Made by a program: the position numbers and the translations under genes
Shown: piece by piece, positions 49,201 to 62,397 of the stretch
Layout of the letters: each line of letters begins with the position of its first letter
How positions within the stretch are numbered: position 1 is the first letter of the stretch
Source of the DNA: Sabellastarte sp. h YS-2021
Lineage: Eukaryota > Annelida > Polychaeta > Sabellida > Sabellidae
Assembly: GCA_964017235.1 (NCBI GenBank)
Contig: OZ024936.1
Location: 56,471,028 to 56,535,027 of the forward strand
DNA length: 64,000 nucleotides
Direction: 5' to 3'
The notes under the pieces: model-generated
Seen by the model: the letters and a program-made list of their open reading frames with translations, nothing else
Told to the model about the DNA's origin: nothing
Database searches by the model: none

Positions 49201-49515
49201 TACCTGCACTTAGGAGGTCATTTTTATGCACTTATAGCATCTAAAAGCCCCATAAGTTTGAGATTGTTACATTTAGTGCTGTTTTTTTTTCTTTTAACTG
49301 TTCCATGAATACCAGAAGTTTATATTCATCACTGGGTATTGACAGTCTGAGGTCAGGCAGAATACAAGCAAACTCTGTCTTGGGGCTCTTAGAAGGTCAT
49401 ATTTGGTCTCATTTTGTCCTCTAACAGCCCCTGTATATGACTTGATCATAAAAAATCAATGACAGATTTTGTTTTTTTGTGACTTTCTAATATGTTAGCT
49501 TGGTCGCCCAAGGGC
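46292..49515. repeat. Four-dimer HOR (~3.22 kb), full copy
   Basis: Dimers at 46292, 47099, 47905 and 48710. It has the same order of markers as 43068-46291. It adds gggtatttcctg in position 2 (K60E in the frame) and ctcattatgtcc in position 4, both shared with the following copy. Length 3224 bp. Confidence 0.92.
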
Positions 49516-52500
49516 TTATTTGGGTATTTTCTGTTGCTCCATAATTGTCATTATTAAGGAACAGGCCTTGATGGGTTGTGGGTAAATAGTATATATGAAC
49601 AATATACCTTCACTTAGGAGGTCATTTTTAGCCCTCATATCATCTAACAGCCCCATCAGTTGGAGATTGTTAGATTGAGTGCTGGTTTGGTCTTTTAACT
49701 GTTCCATAAATACCAGAATAGTTAATATTCATCACTGGGTATTGGTAGTTTGAGGATAGGCAGAATACAAGCAAACTCTGTCTTGGGGCTCTTAGAAGGT
49801 CATATTTGGTCTCATTTTGTCCTCTAACAGCCCCTGTATATGATTTGATCGTAAAAGGTCAATGACACCTTTTGTTTATTGGAGACTTTCTAATATGCTA
49901 TCTTGCTTCCCTAGGGGCTTATTTGGGTATTTTCTTTTGCTCCATAATTGCTATTATTAATCAATAGCCTTGGTGGGTTGTGGGTAAATAGCTTATTTGA
50001 ACAATCTACCTGCACTTAGGAGGTCATTTTTATGCACTTATAGCATCTAAAAGCCCCATAAGTTTGAGATTGTTACATTTAGTGCTGTTTTTTTTCTTTT
50101 AACTGTTCCATAAATACCAGAAGTTTATATTCATCACTGGGTATTGACAGTCTGAGGTCAGGCAGAATACAAGCAAACTCTGTCTTGGGGCTCTTAGAAG
50201 GTCATATTTGGTCTCATTTTGTCCTCTAACAGCCCCTGTATATGACTTGATCATAAAAAATCAATGACAGATTTTGTTTTTTTTTGTGACTTTCTAATAT
50301 GTTAGCTTGGTCACCCAAGGGCTTATTTGGGTATTTCCTGTTGCTCCATAATTGTCATTATTAAGGAACAGGCCTTGATGGGTTGTGGGTAAATAGCATA
50401 TATGAACAATATACCTTCACTTAGGAGGTCATTTTTAGCCCTCATATCATCTAACAGCCCCATCAGTTTGAGATTGTTAGATTGAGTGCTGGTTTGGTCT
50501 TTTAACTGTTCCATAAATACCAGAATAGTTAATATTCATCACTGGGTATTGGTAGTTTGAGGATAGGCAGAATACAAGCAAACTCTGTCTTGGGGCTCTT
50601 AGAAGGTCATATTTGGTCTCATTTTGTCCTCTAACAGCCCCTGTATATGATTTGATCGTAAAAGGTCAATGACACCTTTTGTTTATTGGAGACTTTCTAA
50701 TATGCTATCTTGCTTGCCTAGGGGCTTATTTGGGTATTTTCTTTTGCTCCATAATTGCAATTATTAATCAACAGCCTTGGTGGGTTGTGGGTAAATAGCT
50801 TATTTGAACAATATACCTGCACTTAGGAGGTCATTTTTATGCACTTATAGCATCTAAAAGCCCCATAAGTTTGAGATTGTTACATTTAGTGCTGTTTTTT
50901 TTCTTTTAACTGTTCCATAAATACCAGAAGTTTATATTCATCACTGGGTATTGACAGTCTGAGGTCAGGCAGAATACAAGCAAACTCTGTCTTGGGGCTC
51001 TTAGAAGGTCATATTTGGTCTCATTTTGTCCTCTAACAGCCCCTGTATATGACTTGATCATAAAAAATCAATGACAGATTTTGTTTTTTTGTGACTTTCT
51101 AATATGTTAGCTTGGTCACCCAAGGGCTTATTTGGGTATTTTCTGTTGCTCCATAATTGTCATTATTAAGGAACAGGCCTTGATGGGTTGTGGGTAAATA
51201 GCATATATGAACAATATACCTTCACTTAGGAGTTCATTTTTAGCCCTCATATCATCTAACAGCCCCATCAGTTTGAGATTGTTAGATTGAGTGCTGGTTT
51301 GGTCTTTTAACTGTTCCATAAATACCAGAATAGTTAATATTCATCACTGGGTATTGGTAGTTTGAGGATAGGCAGAATACAAGCAAACTCTGTCTTGGGG
51401 CTCTTAGAAGGTCATATTTGGTCTCATTTTGTCCTCTAACAGCCCCTGTATATGATTTGATCGTAAAAGGTCAATGACACCTTTTGTTTATTGGAGACTT
51501 TCTAATATGCTATCTTGCTTGCCTAGGGGCTTATTTGGGTATTTTCTTTTGCTCCATAATTGCAATTATTAATCAACAGCCTTGGTGGGTTGTGGGTAAA
51601 TAGCTTATTTGAACAATATACCTGCACTTAGGAGGTCATTTTTATGCACTTATAGCATCTAAAAGCCCCATAAGTTTGAGATTGTTACATTTAGTGCTGT
51701 TTTTTTTCTTTTAACTGTTCCATAAATACCAGAAGTTTATATTCATCACTGGGTATTGACAGTCTGAGGTCAGGCAGAATACAAGCAAACTCTGTCTTGG
51801 GGCTCTTAGAAGGTCATATTTGGTCTCATTTTGTCCTCTAACAGCCCCTGTATATGACTTGATCATAAAAAATCAATGACAGATTTTGTTTTTTTGTGAC
51901 TTTCTAATATGTTAGCTTGGTCACCCAAGGGCTTATTTGGGTATTTTCTGTTGCTCCATAATTGTCATTATTAAGGAACAGGCCTTGATGGGTTGTGGGT
52001 AAATAGCATATATGAACAATATACCTTCACTTAGGAGGTCATTTTTAGCCCTCATATCATCTAACAGCCCCATCAGTTTGAGATTGTTAGATTGAGTGCT
52101 GGTTTGGTCTTTTAACTGTTCCATAAATACCAGAATAGTTAATATTCATCACTGGGTATTGGTAGTTTGAGGATAGGCAGAATACAAGCAAACTCTGTCT
52201 TGGGGCTCTTAGAAGGTCATATTTGGTCTCATTATGTCCTCTAACAGCCCCTGTATATGATTTGATCGTAAAAGGTCAATGACACCTTTTGTTTATTGGA
52301 GACTTTCTAATATGCTATCTTGCTTGCCTAGGGGCTTATTTGGGTATTTTCTTTTGCTCCATAATTGCTATTATTAATCAACAGCCTTGGTGGGTTGTGG
52401 GTAAATAGCTTATTTGAACAATATACCTGCACTTAGGAGGTCATTTTTATGCACTTATAGCATCTAAAAGCCCCATAAGTTTGAGATTGTTACATTTAGT

Positions 52501-52737
52501 GCTGTTTTTTTTCTTTTAACTGTTCCATAAATACCAGAAGTTTATATTCATCACTGGGTATTGACAGTCTGAGGTCAGGCAGAATACAAGCAAACTCTGT
52601 CTTGGGGCTCTTAGAAGGTCATATTTGGTCTCATTTTGTCCTCTAACAGCCCCTGTATATGACTTGATCATAAAAAATCAATGACAGATTTTGTTTTTTT
52701 GTGACTTTCTAATATGTTAGCTTGGTCGCCCAAGGGC
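49516..52737. repeat. Four-dimer HOR (~3.22 kb), full copy
   Basis: Dimers at 49516, 50323, 51128 and 51933. It matches the previous copy, including gggtatttcctg and ctcattatgtcc. Private cagttggagatt (K16Q) occurs in position 1. Position 4 B has ccataaatacc rather than ccatgaatacc. Length 3222 bp. Confidence 0.92.
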
Positions 52738-53542
52738 TTATTTGGGTATTTTCTGTTGCTCCATAATTGTCATTATTAAGGAACAGGCCTTGATGGGTTG
52801 TGGGTAAATAGCATATATGAACAATATACCTTCACTTAGGAGGTCATTTTTAGCCCTCATATCATCTAACAGCCCCATCAGTTTGAGATTGTTAGATTGA
52901 GTGCTGGTTTGGTCTTTTAACTGTTCCATAAATACCAGAATAGTTAATATTCATCACTGGGTATTGGTAGTTTGAGGATAGGCAGAATACAAGCAAACTC
53001 TGTCTTGGGGCTCTTAGAAGGTCATATTTGGTCTCATTTTGTCCTCTAACAGCCCCTGTATATGATTTGATCGTAAAAGGTCAATGACACCTTTTGTTTA
53101 TTGGAGACTTTCTAATATGCTATCTTGCTTGCCTAGGGGCTTATTTGGGTATTTTCTTTTGCTCCATAATTGCAATTATTAATCAACAGCCTTGGTGGGT
53201 TGTGGGTAAATAGCTTATTTGAACAATATACCTGCACTTAGGAGGTCATTTTTATGCACTTATAGCATCTAAAAGCCCCATAAGTTTGAGATTGTTACAT
53301 TTAGTGCTGTTTTTTTTCTTTTAACTGTTCCATAAATACCAGAAGTTTATATTCATCACTGGGTATTGACAGTCTGAGGTCAGGCAGAATACAAGCAAAC
53401 TCTGTCTTGGGGCTCTTAGAAGGTCATATTTGGTCTCATTTTGTCCTCTAACAGCCCCTGTATATGACTTGATCATAAAAAATCAATGACAGATTTTGTT
53501 TTTTTGTGACTTTCTAATATGTTAGCTTGGTCACCCAAGGGC
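52738..53542. repeat. Single A-B dimer linking HOR and two-dimer block
   Basis: This is a standard A with a gcaattatt B, matching position 2 of the HOR but without a preceding position-1 dimer. It marks the change from the 3.22 kb HOR to the 1.61 kb period. Confidence 0.82.
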
Positions 53543-55152
53543 TTATTTGGGTATTTTCTGTTGCTCCATAATTGTCATTATTAAGGAACAGGCCTTGATG
53601 GGTTGTGGGTAAATAGCATATATGAACAATATACCTTCACTTAGGAGTTCATTTTTAGCCCTCATATCATCTAACAGCCCCATCAGTTTGAGATTGTTAG
53701 ATTGAGTGCTGGTTTGGTCTTTTAACTGTTCCATAAATACCAGAATAGTTAATATTCATCACTGGGTATTGGTAGTTTGAGGATAGGCAGAATACAAGCA
53801 AACTCTGTCTTGGGGCTCTTAGAAGGTCATATTTGGTCTCATTTTGTCCTCTAACAGCCCCTGTATATGATTTGATCGTAAAAGGTCAATGACACCTTTT
53901 GTTTATTGGAGACTTTCTAATATGCTATCTTGCTTGCCTAGGGGCTTATTTGGGTATTTTCTTTTGCTCCATAATTGCAATTATTAATCAACAGCCTTGG
54001 TGGGTTGTGGGTAAATAGCTTATTTGAACAATATACCTGCACTTAGGAGGTCATTTTTATGCACTTATAGCATCTAAAAGCCCCATAAGTTTGAGATTGT
54101 TACATTTAGTGCTGTTTTTTTTCTTTTAACTGTTCCATAAATACCAGAAGTTTATATTCATCACTGGGTATTGACAGTCTGAGGTCAGGCAGAATACAAG
54201 CAAACTCTGTCTTGGGGCTCTTAGAAGGTCATATTTGGTCTCATTTTGTCCTCTAACAGCCCCTGTATATGACTTGATCATAAAAAATCAATGACAGATT
54301 TTGTTTTTTTGTGACTTTCTAATATGTTAGCTTGGTCACCCAAGGGCTTATTTGGGTATTTTCTGTTGCTCCATAATTGTCATTATTAAGGAACAGGCCT
54401 TGATGGGTTGTGGGTAAATAGCATATATGAACAATATACCTTCACTTAGGAGGTCATTTTTAGCCCTCATATCATCTAACAGCCCCATCAGTTTGAGATT
54501 GTTAGATTGAGTGCTGGTTTGGTCTTTTAACTGTTCCATAAATACCAGAATAGTTAATATTCATCACTGGGTATTGGTAGTTTGAGGATAGGCAGAATAC
54601 AAGCAAACTCTGTCTTGGGGCTCTTAGAAGGTCATATTTGGTCTCATTATGTCCTCTAACAGCCCCTGTATATGATTTGATCGTAAAAGGTCAATGACAC
54701 CTTTTGTTTATTGGAGACTTTCTAATATGCTATCTTGCTTGCCTAGGGGCTTATTTGGGTATTTTCTTTTGCTCCATAATTGCTATTATTAATCAACAGC
54801 CTTGGTGGGTTGTGGGTAAATAGCTTATTTGAACAATATACCTGCACTTAGGAGGTCATTTTTATGCACTTATAGCATCTAAAAGCCCCATAAGTTTGAG
54901 ATTGTTACATTTAGTGCTGTTTTTTTTCTTTTAACTGTTCCATAAATACCAGAAGTTTATATTCATCACTGGGTATTGACAGTCTGAGGTCAGGCAGAAT
55001 ACAAGCAAACTCTGTCTTGGGGCTCTTAGAAGGTCATATTTGGTCTCATTTTGTCCTCTAACAGCCCCTGTATATGACTTGATCATAAAAAATCAATGAC
55101 AGATTTTGTTTTTTTGTGACTTTCTAATATGTTAGCTTGGTCACCCAAGGGC
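53543..55152. repeat. Two-dimer HOR (1610 bp), copy 1
   Basis: Dimers at 53543 (gagttcattt, gcaattatt) and 54348 (ctcattatgtcc, gctattatt). These correspond to positions 3 and 4 of the 3.22 kb HOR, amplified without positions 1 and 2. Confidence 0.9.
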
Positions 55153-56762
55153 TTATTTGGGTATTTTCTGTTGCTCCATAATTGTCATTATTAAGGAACA
55201 GGCCTTGATGGGTTGTGGGTAAATAGCATATATGAACAATATACCTTCACTTAGGAGTTCATTTTTAGCCCTCATATCATCTAACAGCCCCATCAGTTTG
55301 AGATTGTTAGATTGAGTGCTGGTTTGGTCTTTTAACTGTTCCATAAATACCAGAATAGTTAATATTCATCACTGGGTATTGGTAGTTTGAGGATAGGCAG
55401 AATACAAGCAAACTCTGTCTTGGGGCTCTTAGAAGGTCATATTTGGTCTCATTTTGTCCTCTAACAGCCCCTGTATATGATTTGATCGTAAAAGGTCAAT
55501 GACACCTTTTGTTTATTGGAGACTTTCTAATATGCTATCTTGCTTGCCTAGGGGCTTATTTGGGTATTTTCTTTTGCTCCATAATTGCAATTATTAATCA
55601 ACAGCCTTGGTGGGTTGTGGGTAAATAGCTTATTTGAACAATATACCTGCACTTAGGAGGTCATTTTTATGCACTTATAGCATCTAAAAGCCCCATAAGT
55701 TTGAGATTGTTACATTTAGTGCTGTTTTTTTTCTTTTAACTGTTCCATAAATACCAGAAGTTTATATTCATCACTGGGTATTGACAGTCTGAGGTCAGGC
55801 AGAATACAAGCAAACTCTGTCTTGGGGCTCTTAGAAGGTCATATTTGGTCTCATTTTGTCCTCTAACAGCCCCTGTATATGACTTGATCATAAAAAATCA
55901 ATGACAGATTTTGTTTTTTTGTGACTTTCTAATATGTTAGCTTGGTCACCCAAGGGCTTATTTGGGTATTTTCTGTTGCTCCATAATTGTCATTATTAAG
56001 GAACAGGCCTTGATGGGTTGTGGGTAAATAGCATATATGAACAATATACCTTCACTTAGGAGGTCATTTTTAGCCCTCATATCATCTAACAGCCCCATCA
56101 GTTTGAGATTGTTAGATTGAGTGCTGGTTTGGTCTTTTAACTGTTCCATAAATACCAGAATAGTTAATATTCATCACTGGGTATTGGTAGTTTGAGGATA
56201 GGCAGAATACAAGCAAACTCTGTCTTGGGGCTCTTAGAAGGTCATATTTGGTCTCATTATGTCCTCTAACAGCCCCTGTATATGATTTGATCGTAAAAGG
56301 TCAATGACACCTTTTGTTTATTGGAGACTTTCTAATATGCTATCTTGCTTGCCTAGGGGCTTATTTGGGTATTTTCTTTTGCTCCATAATTGCTATTATT
56401 AATCAACAGCCTTGGTGGGTTGTGGGTAAATAGCTTATTTGAACAATATACCTGCACTTAGGAGGTCATTTTTATGCACTTATAGCATCTAAAAGCCCCA
56501 TCAGTTTGAGATTGTTACATTTAGTGCTGTTTTTTTTCTTTTAACTGTTCCATAAATACCAGAAGTTTATATTCATCACTGGGTATTGACAGTCTGAGGT
56601 CAGGCAGAATACAAGCAAACTCTGTCTTGGGGCTCTTAGAAGGTCATATTTGGTCTCATTTTGTCCTCTAACAGCCCCTGTATATGACTTGATCATAAAA
56701 AATCAATGACAGATTTTGTTTTTTTGTGACTTTCTAATATGTTAGCTTGGTCGCCCAAGGGC
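55153..56762. repeat. Two-dimer HOR (1610 bp), copy 2
   Basis: Dimers at 55153 (gagttcattt, gcaattatt) and 55958 (ctcattatgtcc, gctattatt). It is nearly the same as copy 1. The last B differs by ccccatcag in place of ccccataag and ends gtcgcccaagg. Confidence 0.9.
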
Positions 56763-58371
56763 TTATTTGGGTATTTTCTGTTGCTCCATAATTGTCATTA
56801 TTAAGGAACAGGCCTTGATGGGTTGTGGGTAAATAGCATATATGAACAATATACCTTCACTTAGGAGTTCATTTTTAGCCCTCATATCATCTAACAGCCC
56901 CATCAGTTTGAGATTGTTAGATTGAGTGCTGGTTTGGTCTTTTAACTGTTCCATAAATACCAGAATAGTTAATATTCATCACTGGGTATTGGTAGTTTGA
57001 GGATAGGCAGAATACAAGCAAACTCTGTCTTGGGGCTCTTAGAAGGTCATATTTGGTCTCATTTTGTCCTCTAACAGCCCCTGTATATGATTTGATCGTA
57101 AAAGGTCAATGACACCTTTTGTTTATTGGAGACTTTCTAATATGCTATCTTGCTTGCCTAGGGGCTTATTTGGGTATTTTCTTTTGCTCCATAATTGCTA
57201 TTATTAATCAACAGCCTTGGTGGGTTGTGGGTAAATAGCTTATTTGAACAATATACCTGCACTTAGGAGGTCATTTTTATGCACTTATAGCATCTAAATC
57301 CCCATCAGTTTGAGATTGTTACATTTAGTGCTGTTTTTTTTCTTTTAACTGTTCCATAAAAACCAGAAGTTTATATTCATCACTGGGTATTGACAGTCTG
57401 AGGATAGGCAGAATACAAACAAACTCTGTCTTGGGGCTCTTAGAAGGTCATATTTGGTCTCATTTTGTCCTCTAACAGCCCCTGTATATGACTTGATCAT
57501 AAAAAATCAATGACAGATTTTGTTTTTTTGTGACTTTCTAATATGTTAGCTTGGTCGCCAAAGGGCTTATTTGGGTATTTTCTGTTGCTCCATAATTGTC
57601 ATTATTAAGGAACAGGCCTTGAGGGGTTGTGGGTAAATAGCATATATGAACAATATACCTTCACTTAGGAGGTCATTTTTAGCCCTCATATCATCTAACA
57701 GCCCCATCAGTTTGAGATTGTTAGATTGAGTGCTGGTTTGGTCTTTTAACTGTTCCATAAATACCAGAATAGTTAATATTCATCACTGGGTATTGGTAGT
57801 TTGAGGATAGGCAGAATACAAGCAAACTCTGTCTTGGGGCTCTTAGAAGGTCATATTTGGTCTCATTATGTCCTCTAACAGCCCCTGTATATGATTTGAT
57901 CGTAAAAGGTCAATGACACCTTTTGTTTATTGGAGACTTTCTAATATGCTATCTTGCTTGCCTAGGGGCTTATTTGGGTATTTTCTTTTGCTCCATAATT
58001 GCTATTATTAATCAACAGCCTTGGTGGGTTGTGGGTAAATAGCTTATTTGAACAATATACCTGCACTTAGGAGGTCATTTTTATGCACTTATAGCATCTA
58101 AAAGCCCCATAAGTTTGAGATTGTTACATTTAGTGCTGTTTTTTTTCTTTTAACTGTTCCATAAATACCAGAAGTTTATATTCATCACTGGGTATTGACA
58201 GTCTGAGGTCAGGCAGAATACAAGCAAACTCTGTCTTGGGGCTCTTAGAAGGTCATATTTGGTCTCATTTTGTCCTCTAACAGCCCCTGTATATGACTTG
58301 ATCATAAAAAATCAATGACAGATTTTGTTTTTTTGTGACTTTCTAATATGTTAGCTTGGTCGCCCAAGGGC
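56763..58371. repeat. Two-dimer unit with ctaaatcccc and ccataaaaacc (1609 bp)
   Basis: Dimers at 56763 and 57567. The first joins gagttcattt to a B with ctaaatcccc, ccataaaaacc, gaggataggcag and private aatacaaacaaac, ending gtcgccaaagg. The second has gaggggttg and ctcattatgtcc. The ccataaaaacc variant recurs only in the next unit. Confidence 0.88.
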
Positions 58372-59175
58372 TTATTTGGGTATTTTCTGTTGCTCCATAA
58401 TTGTCATTATTAAGGAACAGGCCTTGATGGGTTGTGGGTAAATAGCATATATGAACAATATACCTTCACTTAGGAGTTCATTTTTAGCCCTCATATCATC
58501 TAACAGCCCCATCAGTTTGAGATTGTTAGATTGAGTGCTGGTTTGGTCTTTTAACTGTTCCATAAATACCAGAATAGTTAATATTCATCACTGGGTATTG
58601 GTAGTTTGAGGATAGGCAGAATACAAGCAAACTCTGTCTTGGGGCTCTTAGAAGGTCATATTTGGTCTCATTTTGTCCTCTAACAGCCCCTGTATATGAT
58701 TTGATCGTAAAAGGTCAATGACACCTTTTGTTTATTGGAGACTTTCTAATATGCTATCTTGCTTGCCTAGGGGCTTATTTGGGTATTTTCTTTTGCTCCA
58801 TAATTGCTATTATTAATCAACAGCCTTGGTGGGTTGTGGGTAAATAGCTTATTTGAACAATATACCTGCACTTAGGAGGTCATTTTTATGCACTTATAGC
58901 ATCTAAATCCCCATCAGTTTGAGATTGTTACATTTAGTGCTGTTTTTTTTCTTTTAACTGTTCCATAAAAACCAGAAGTTTATATTCATCACTGGGTATT
59001 GACAGTCTGAGGATAGGCAGAATACAAGCAAACTCTGTCTTGGGGCTCTTAGAAGGTCATATTTGGTCTCATTTTGTCCTCTAACAGCCCCTGTATATGA
59101 CTTGATCATAAAAAATCAATGACAGATTTTGTTTTTTTGTGACTTTCTAATATGTTAGCTTGGTCGCCAAAGGGC
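58372..59175. repeat. A-B dimer, duplicate of the dimer at 56763
   Basis: It has gagttcattt in A and ctaaatcccc, ccataaaaacc, gaggataggcag and gtcgccaaagg in B, the same combination 1609 bp upstream. The private aatacaaacaaac change is absent. Confidence 0.88.
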
Positions 59176-62100
59176 TTATTTGGGTATTTTCTGTTGCTCC
59201 ATAATTGTCATTATTAAGGAACAGGCCTTGAGGGGTTGTGGGTAAATAGCATATATGAACAATATACCTTCACTTAGGAGGTCATTTTTAGCCCTCATAT
59301 CATCTAACAGCCCCATCAGTTTGAGATTGTTAGATTGAGTGCTGGTTTGGTCTTTTAACTGTTCCATAAATACCAGAATAGTTAATATTCATCACTGGGT
59401 ATTGGTAGTTTGAGGATAGGCAGAATACAAGCAAACTCTGTCTTGGGGCTCTTAGAAGGTCATATTTGGTCTCATTTTGTCCTCTAACAGCCCCTGTATA
59501 TGATTTGATCGTAAAAGGTCAATGACACCTTTTGTTTATTGGAGACTTTCTAATATGCTATCTTGCTTCCCTAGGGGCTTATTTGGGTATTTTCTTTTGC
59601 TCCATAATTGCTATTATTAATCAATAGCCTTGGTGGGTTGTGGGTAAATAGCTTATTTGAACAATCTACCTGCACTTAGGAGGTCATTTTTATGCACTTA
59701 TAGCATCTAAAAGCCCCATAAGTTTGAGATTGTTACATTTAGTGCTGTTTTTTTTCTTTTAACTGTTCCATAAATACCAGAAGTTTATATTCATCACTGG
59801 GTATTGACAGTCTGAGGTCAGGCAGAATACAAGCAAACTCTGTCTTGGGGCTCTTAGAAGGTCATATTTGGTCTCATTTTGTCCTCTAACAGCCCCTGTA
59901 TATGACTTGATCATAAAAAATCAATGACAGATTTTGTTTTTTTTTGTGACTTTCTAATATGTTAGCTTGGTCACCCAAGGGCTTATTTGGGTATTTTCTG
60001 TTGCTCCATAATTGTCATTATTAAGGAACAGGCCTTGATGGGTTGTGGGTAAATAGCATATATGAACAATATACCTTCACTTAGGAGGTCATTTTTAGCC
60101 CTCATATCATCTAACAGCCCCATCAGTTTGAGATTGTTAGATTGAGTGCTGGTTTGGTCTTTTAACTGTTCCATAAATACCAGAATAGTTAATATTCATC
60201 ACTGGGTATTGGTAGTTTGAGGATAGGCAGAATACAAGCAAACTCTGTCTTGGGGCTCTTAGAAGGTCATATTTGGTCTCATTTTGTCCTCTAACAGCCC
60301 CTGTATATGATTTGATCGTAAAAGGTCAATGACACCTTTTGTTTATTGGAGACTTTCTAATATGCTATCTTGCTTGCCTAGGGGCTTATTTGGGTATTTT
60401 CTTTTGCTCCATAATTGCAATTATTAATCAACAGCCTTGGTGGGTTGTGGGTAAATAGCTTATTTGAACAATATACCTGCACTTAGGAGGTCATTTTTAT
60501 GCACTTATAGCATCTAAAAGCCCCATAAGTTTGAGATTGTTACATTTAGTGCTGTTTTTTTTCTTTTAACTGTTCCATAAATACCAGAAGTTTATATTCA
60601 TCACTGGGTATTGACAGTCTGAGGTCAGGCAGAATACAAGCAAACTCTGTCTTGGGGCTCTTAGAAGGTCATATTTGGTCTCATTTTGTCCTCTAACAGC
60701 CCCTGTATATGACTTGATCATAAAAAATCAATGACAGATTTTGTTTTTTTGTGACTTTCTAATATGTTAGCTTGGTCACCCAAGGGCTTATTTGGGTATT
60801 TTCTGTTGCTCCATAATTGTCATTATTAAGGAACAGGCCTTGATGGGTTGTGGGTAAATAGCATATATGAACAATATACCTTCACTTAGGAGTTCATTTT
60901 TAGCCCTCATATCATCTAACAGCCCCATCAGTTTGAGATTGTTAGATTGAGTGCTGGTTTGGTCTTTTAACTGTTCCATAAATACCAGAATAGTTAATAT
61001 TCATCACTGGGTATTGGTAGTTTGAGGATAGGCAGAATACAAGCAAACTCTGTCTTGGGGCTCTTAGAAGGTCATATTTGGTCTCATTTTGTCCTCTAAC
61101 AGCCCCTGTATATGATTTGATCGTAAAAGGTCAATGACACCTTTTGTTTATTGGAGACTTTCTAATATGCTATCTTGCTTGCCTAGGGGCTTATTTGGGT
61201 ATTTTCTTTTGCTCCATAATTGCAATTATTAATCAACAGCCTTGGTGGGTTGTGGGTAAATAGCTTATTTGAACAATATACCTGCACTTAGGAGGTCATT
61301 TTTATGCACTTATAGCATCTAAAAGCCCCATAAGTTTGAGATTGTTACATTTAGTGCTGTTTTTTTTCTTTTAACTGTTCCATAAATACCAGAAGTTTAT
61401 ATTCATCACTGGGTATTGACAGTCTGAGGTCAGGCAGAATACAAGCAAACTCTGTCTTGGGGCTCTTAGAAGGTCATATTTGGTCTCATTTTGTCCTCTA
61501 ACAGCCCCTGTATATGACTTGATCATAAAAAATCAATGACAGATTTTGTTTTTTTGTGACTTTCTAATATGTTAGCTTGGTCACCCAAGGGCTTATTTGG
61601 GTATTTTCTGTTGCTCCATAATTGTCATTATTAAGGAACAGGCCTTGATGGGTTGTGGGTAAATAGCATATATGAACAATATACCTTCACTTAGGAGGTC
61701 ATTTTTAGCCCTCATATCATCTAACAGCCCCATCAGTTTGAGATTGTTAGATTGAGTGCTGGTTTGGTCTTTTAACTGTTCCATAAATACCAGAATAGTT
61801 AATATTCATCACTGGGTATTGGTAGTTTGAGGATAGGCAGAATACAAGCAAACTCTGTCTTGGGGCTCTTAGAAGGTCATATTTGGTCTCATTTTGTCCT
61901 CTAACAGCCCCTGTATATGATTTGATCGTAAAAGGTCAATGACACCTTTTGTTTATTGGAGACTTTCTAATATGCTATCTTGCTTGCCTAGGGGCTTATT
62001 TGGGTATTTTCTTTTGCTCCATAATTGCTATTATTAATCAACAGCCTTGGTGGGTTGTGGGTAAATAGCTTATTTGAACAATATACCTGCACTTAGGAGG

Positions 62101-62397
62101 TCATTTTTATGCACTTATAGCATCTAAAAGCCCCATAAGTTTGAGATTGTTACATTTAGTGCTGTTTTTTTTCTTTTAACTGTTCCATAAATACCAGAAG
62201 TTTATATTCATCACTGGGTATTGACAGTCTGAGGTCAGGCAGAATACAAGCAAACTCTGTCTTGGGGCTCTTAGAAGGTCATATTTGGTCTCATTTTGTC
62301 CTCTAACAGCCCCTGTATATGACTTGATCATAAAAAATCAATGACAGATTTTGTTTTTTTGTGACTTTCTAATATGTTAGCTTGGTCGCCCAAGGGC
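59176..62397. repeat. Four-dimer HOR (~3.22 kb), full copy
   Basis: Dimers at 59176, 59983, 60788 and 61593. Position 1 has gaggggttg and the B1 markers (gcttccctagg, aatcaatagcc, caatctacc, long second T-tract). Position 2 has gcaattatt, position 3 gagttcattt with gcaattatt, and position 4 gctattatt with gtcgcccaagg. This restores the HOR after the two-dimer block. Length 3222 bp. Confidence 0.9.
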
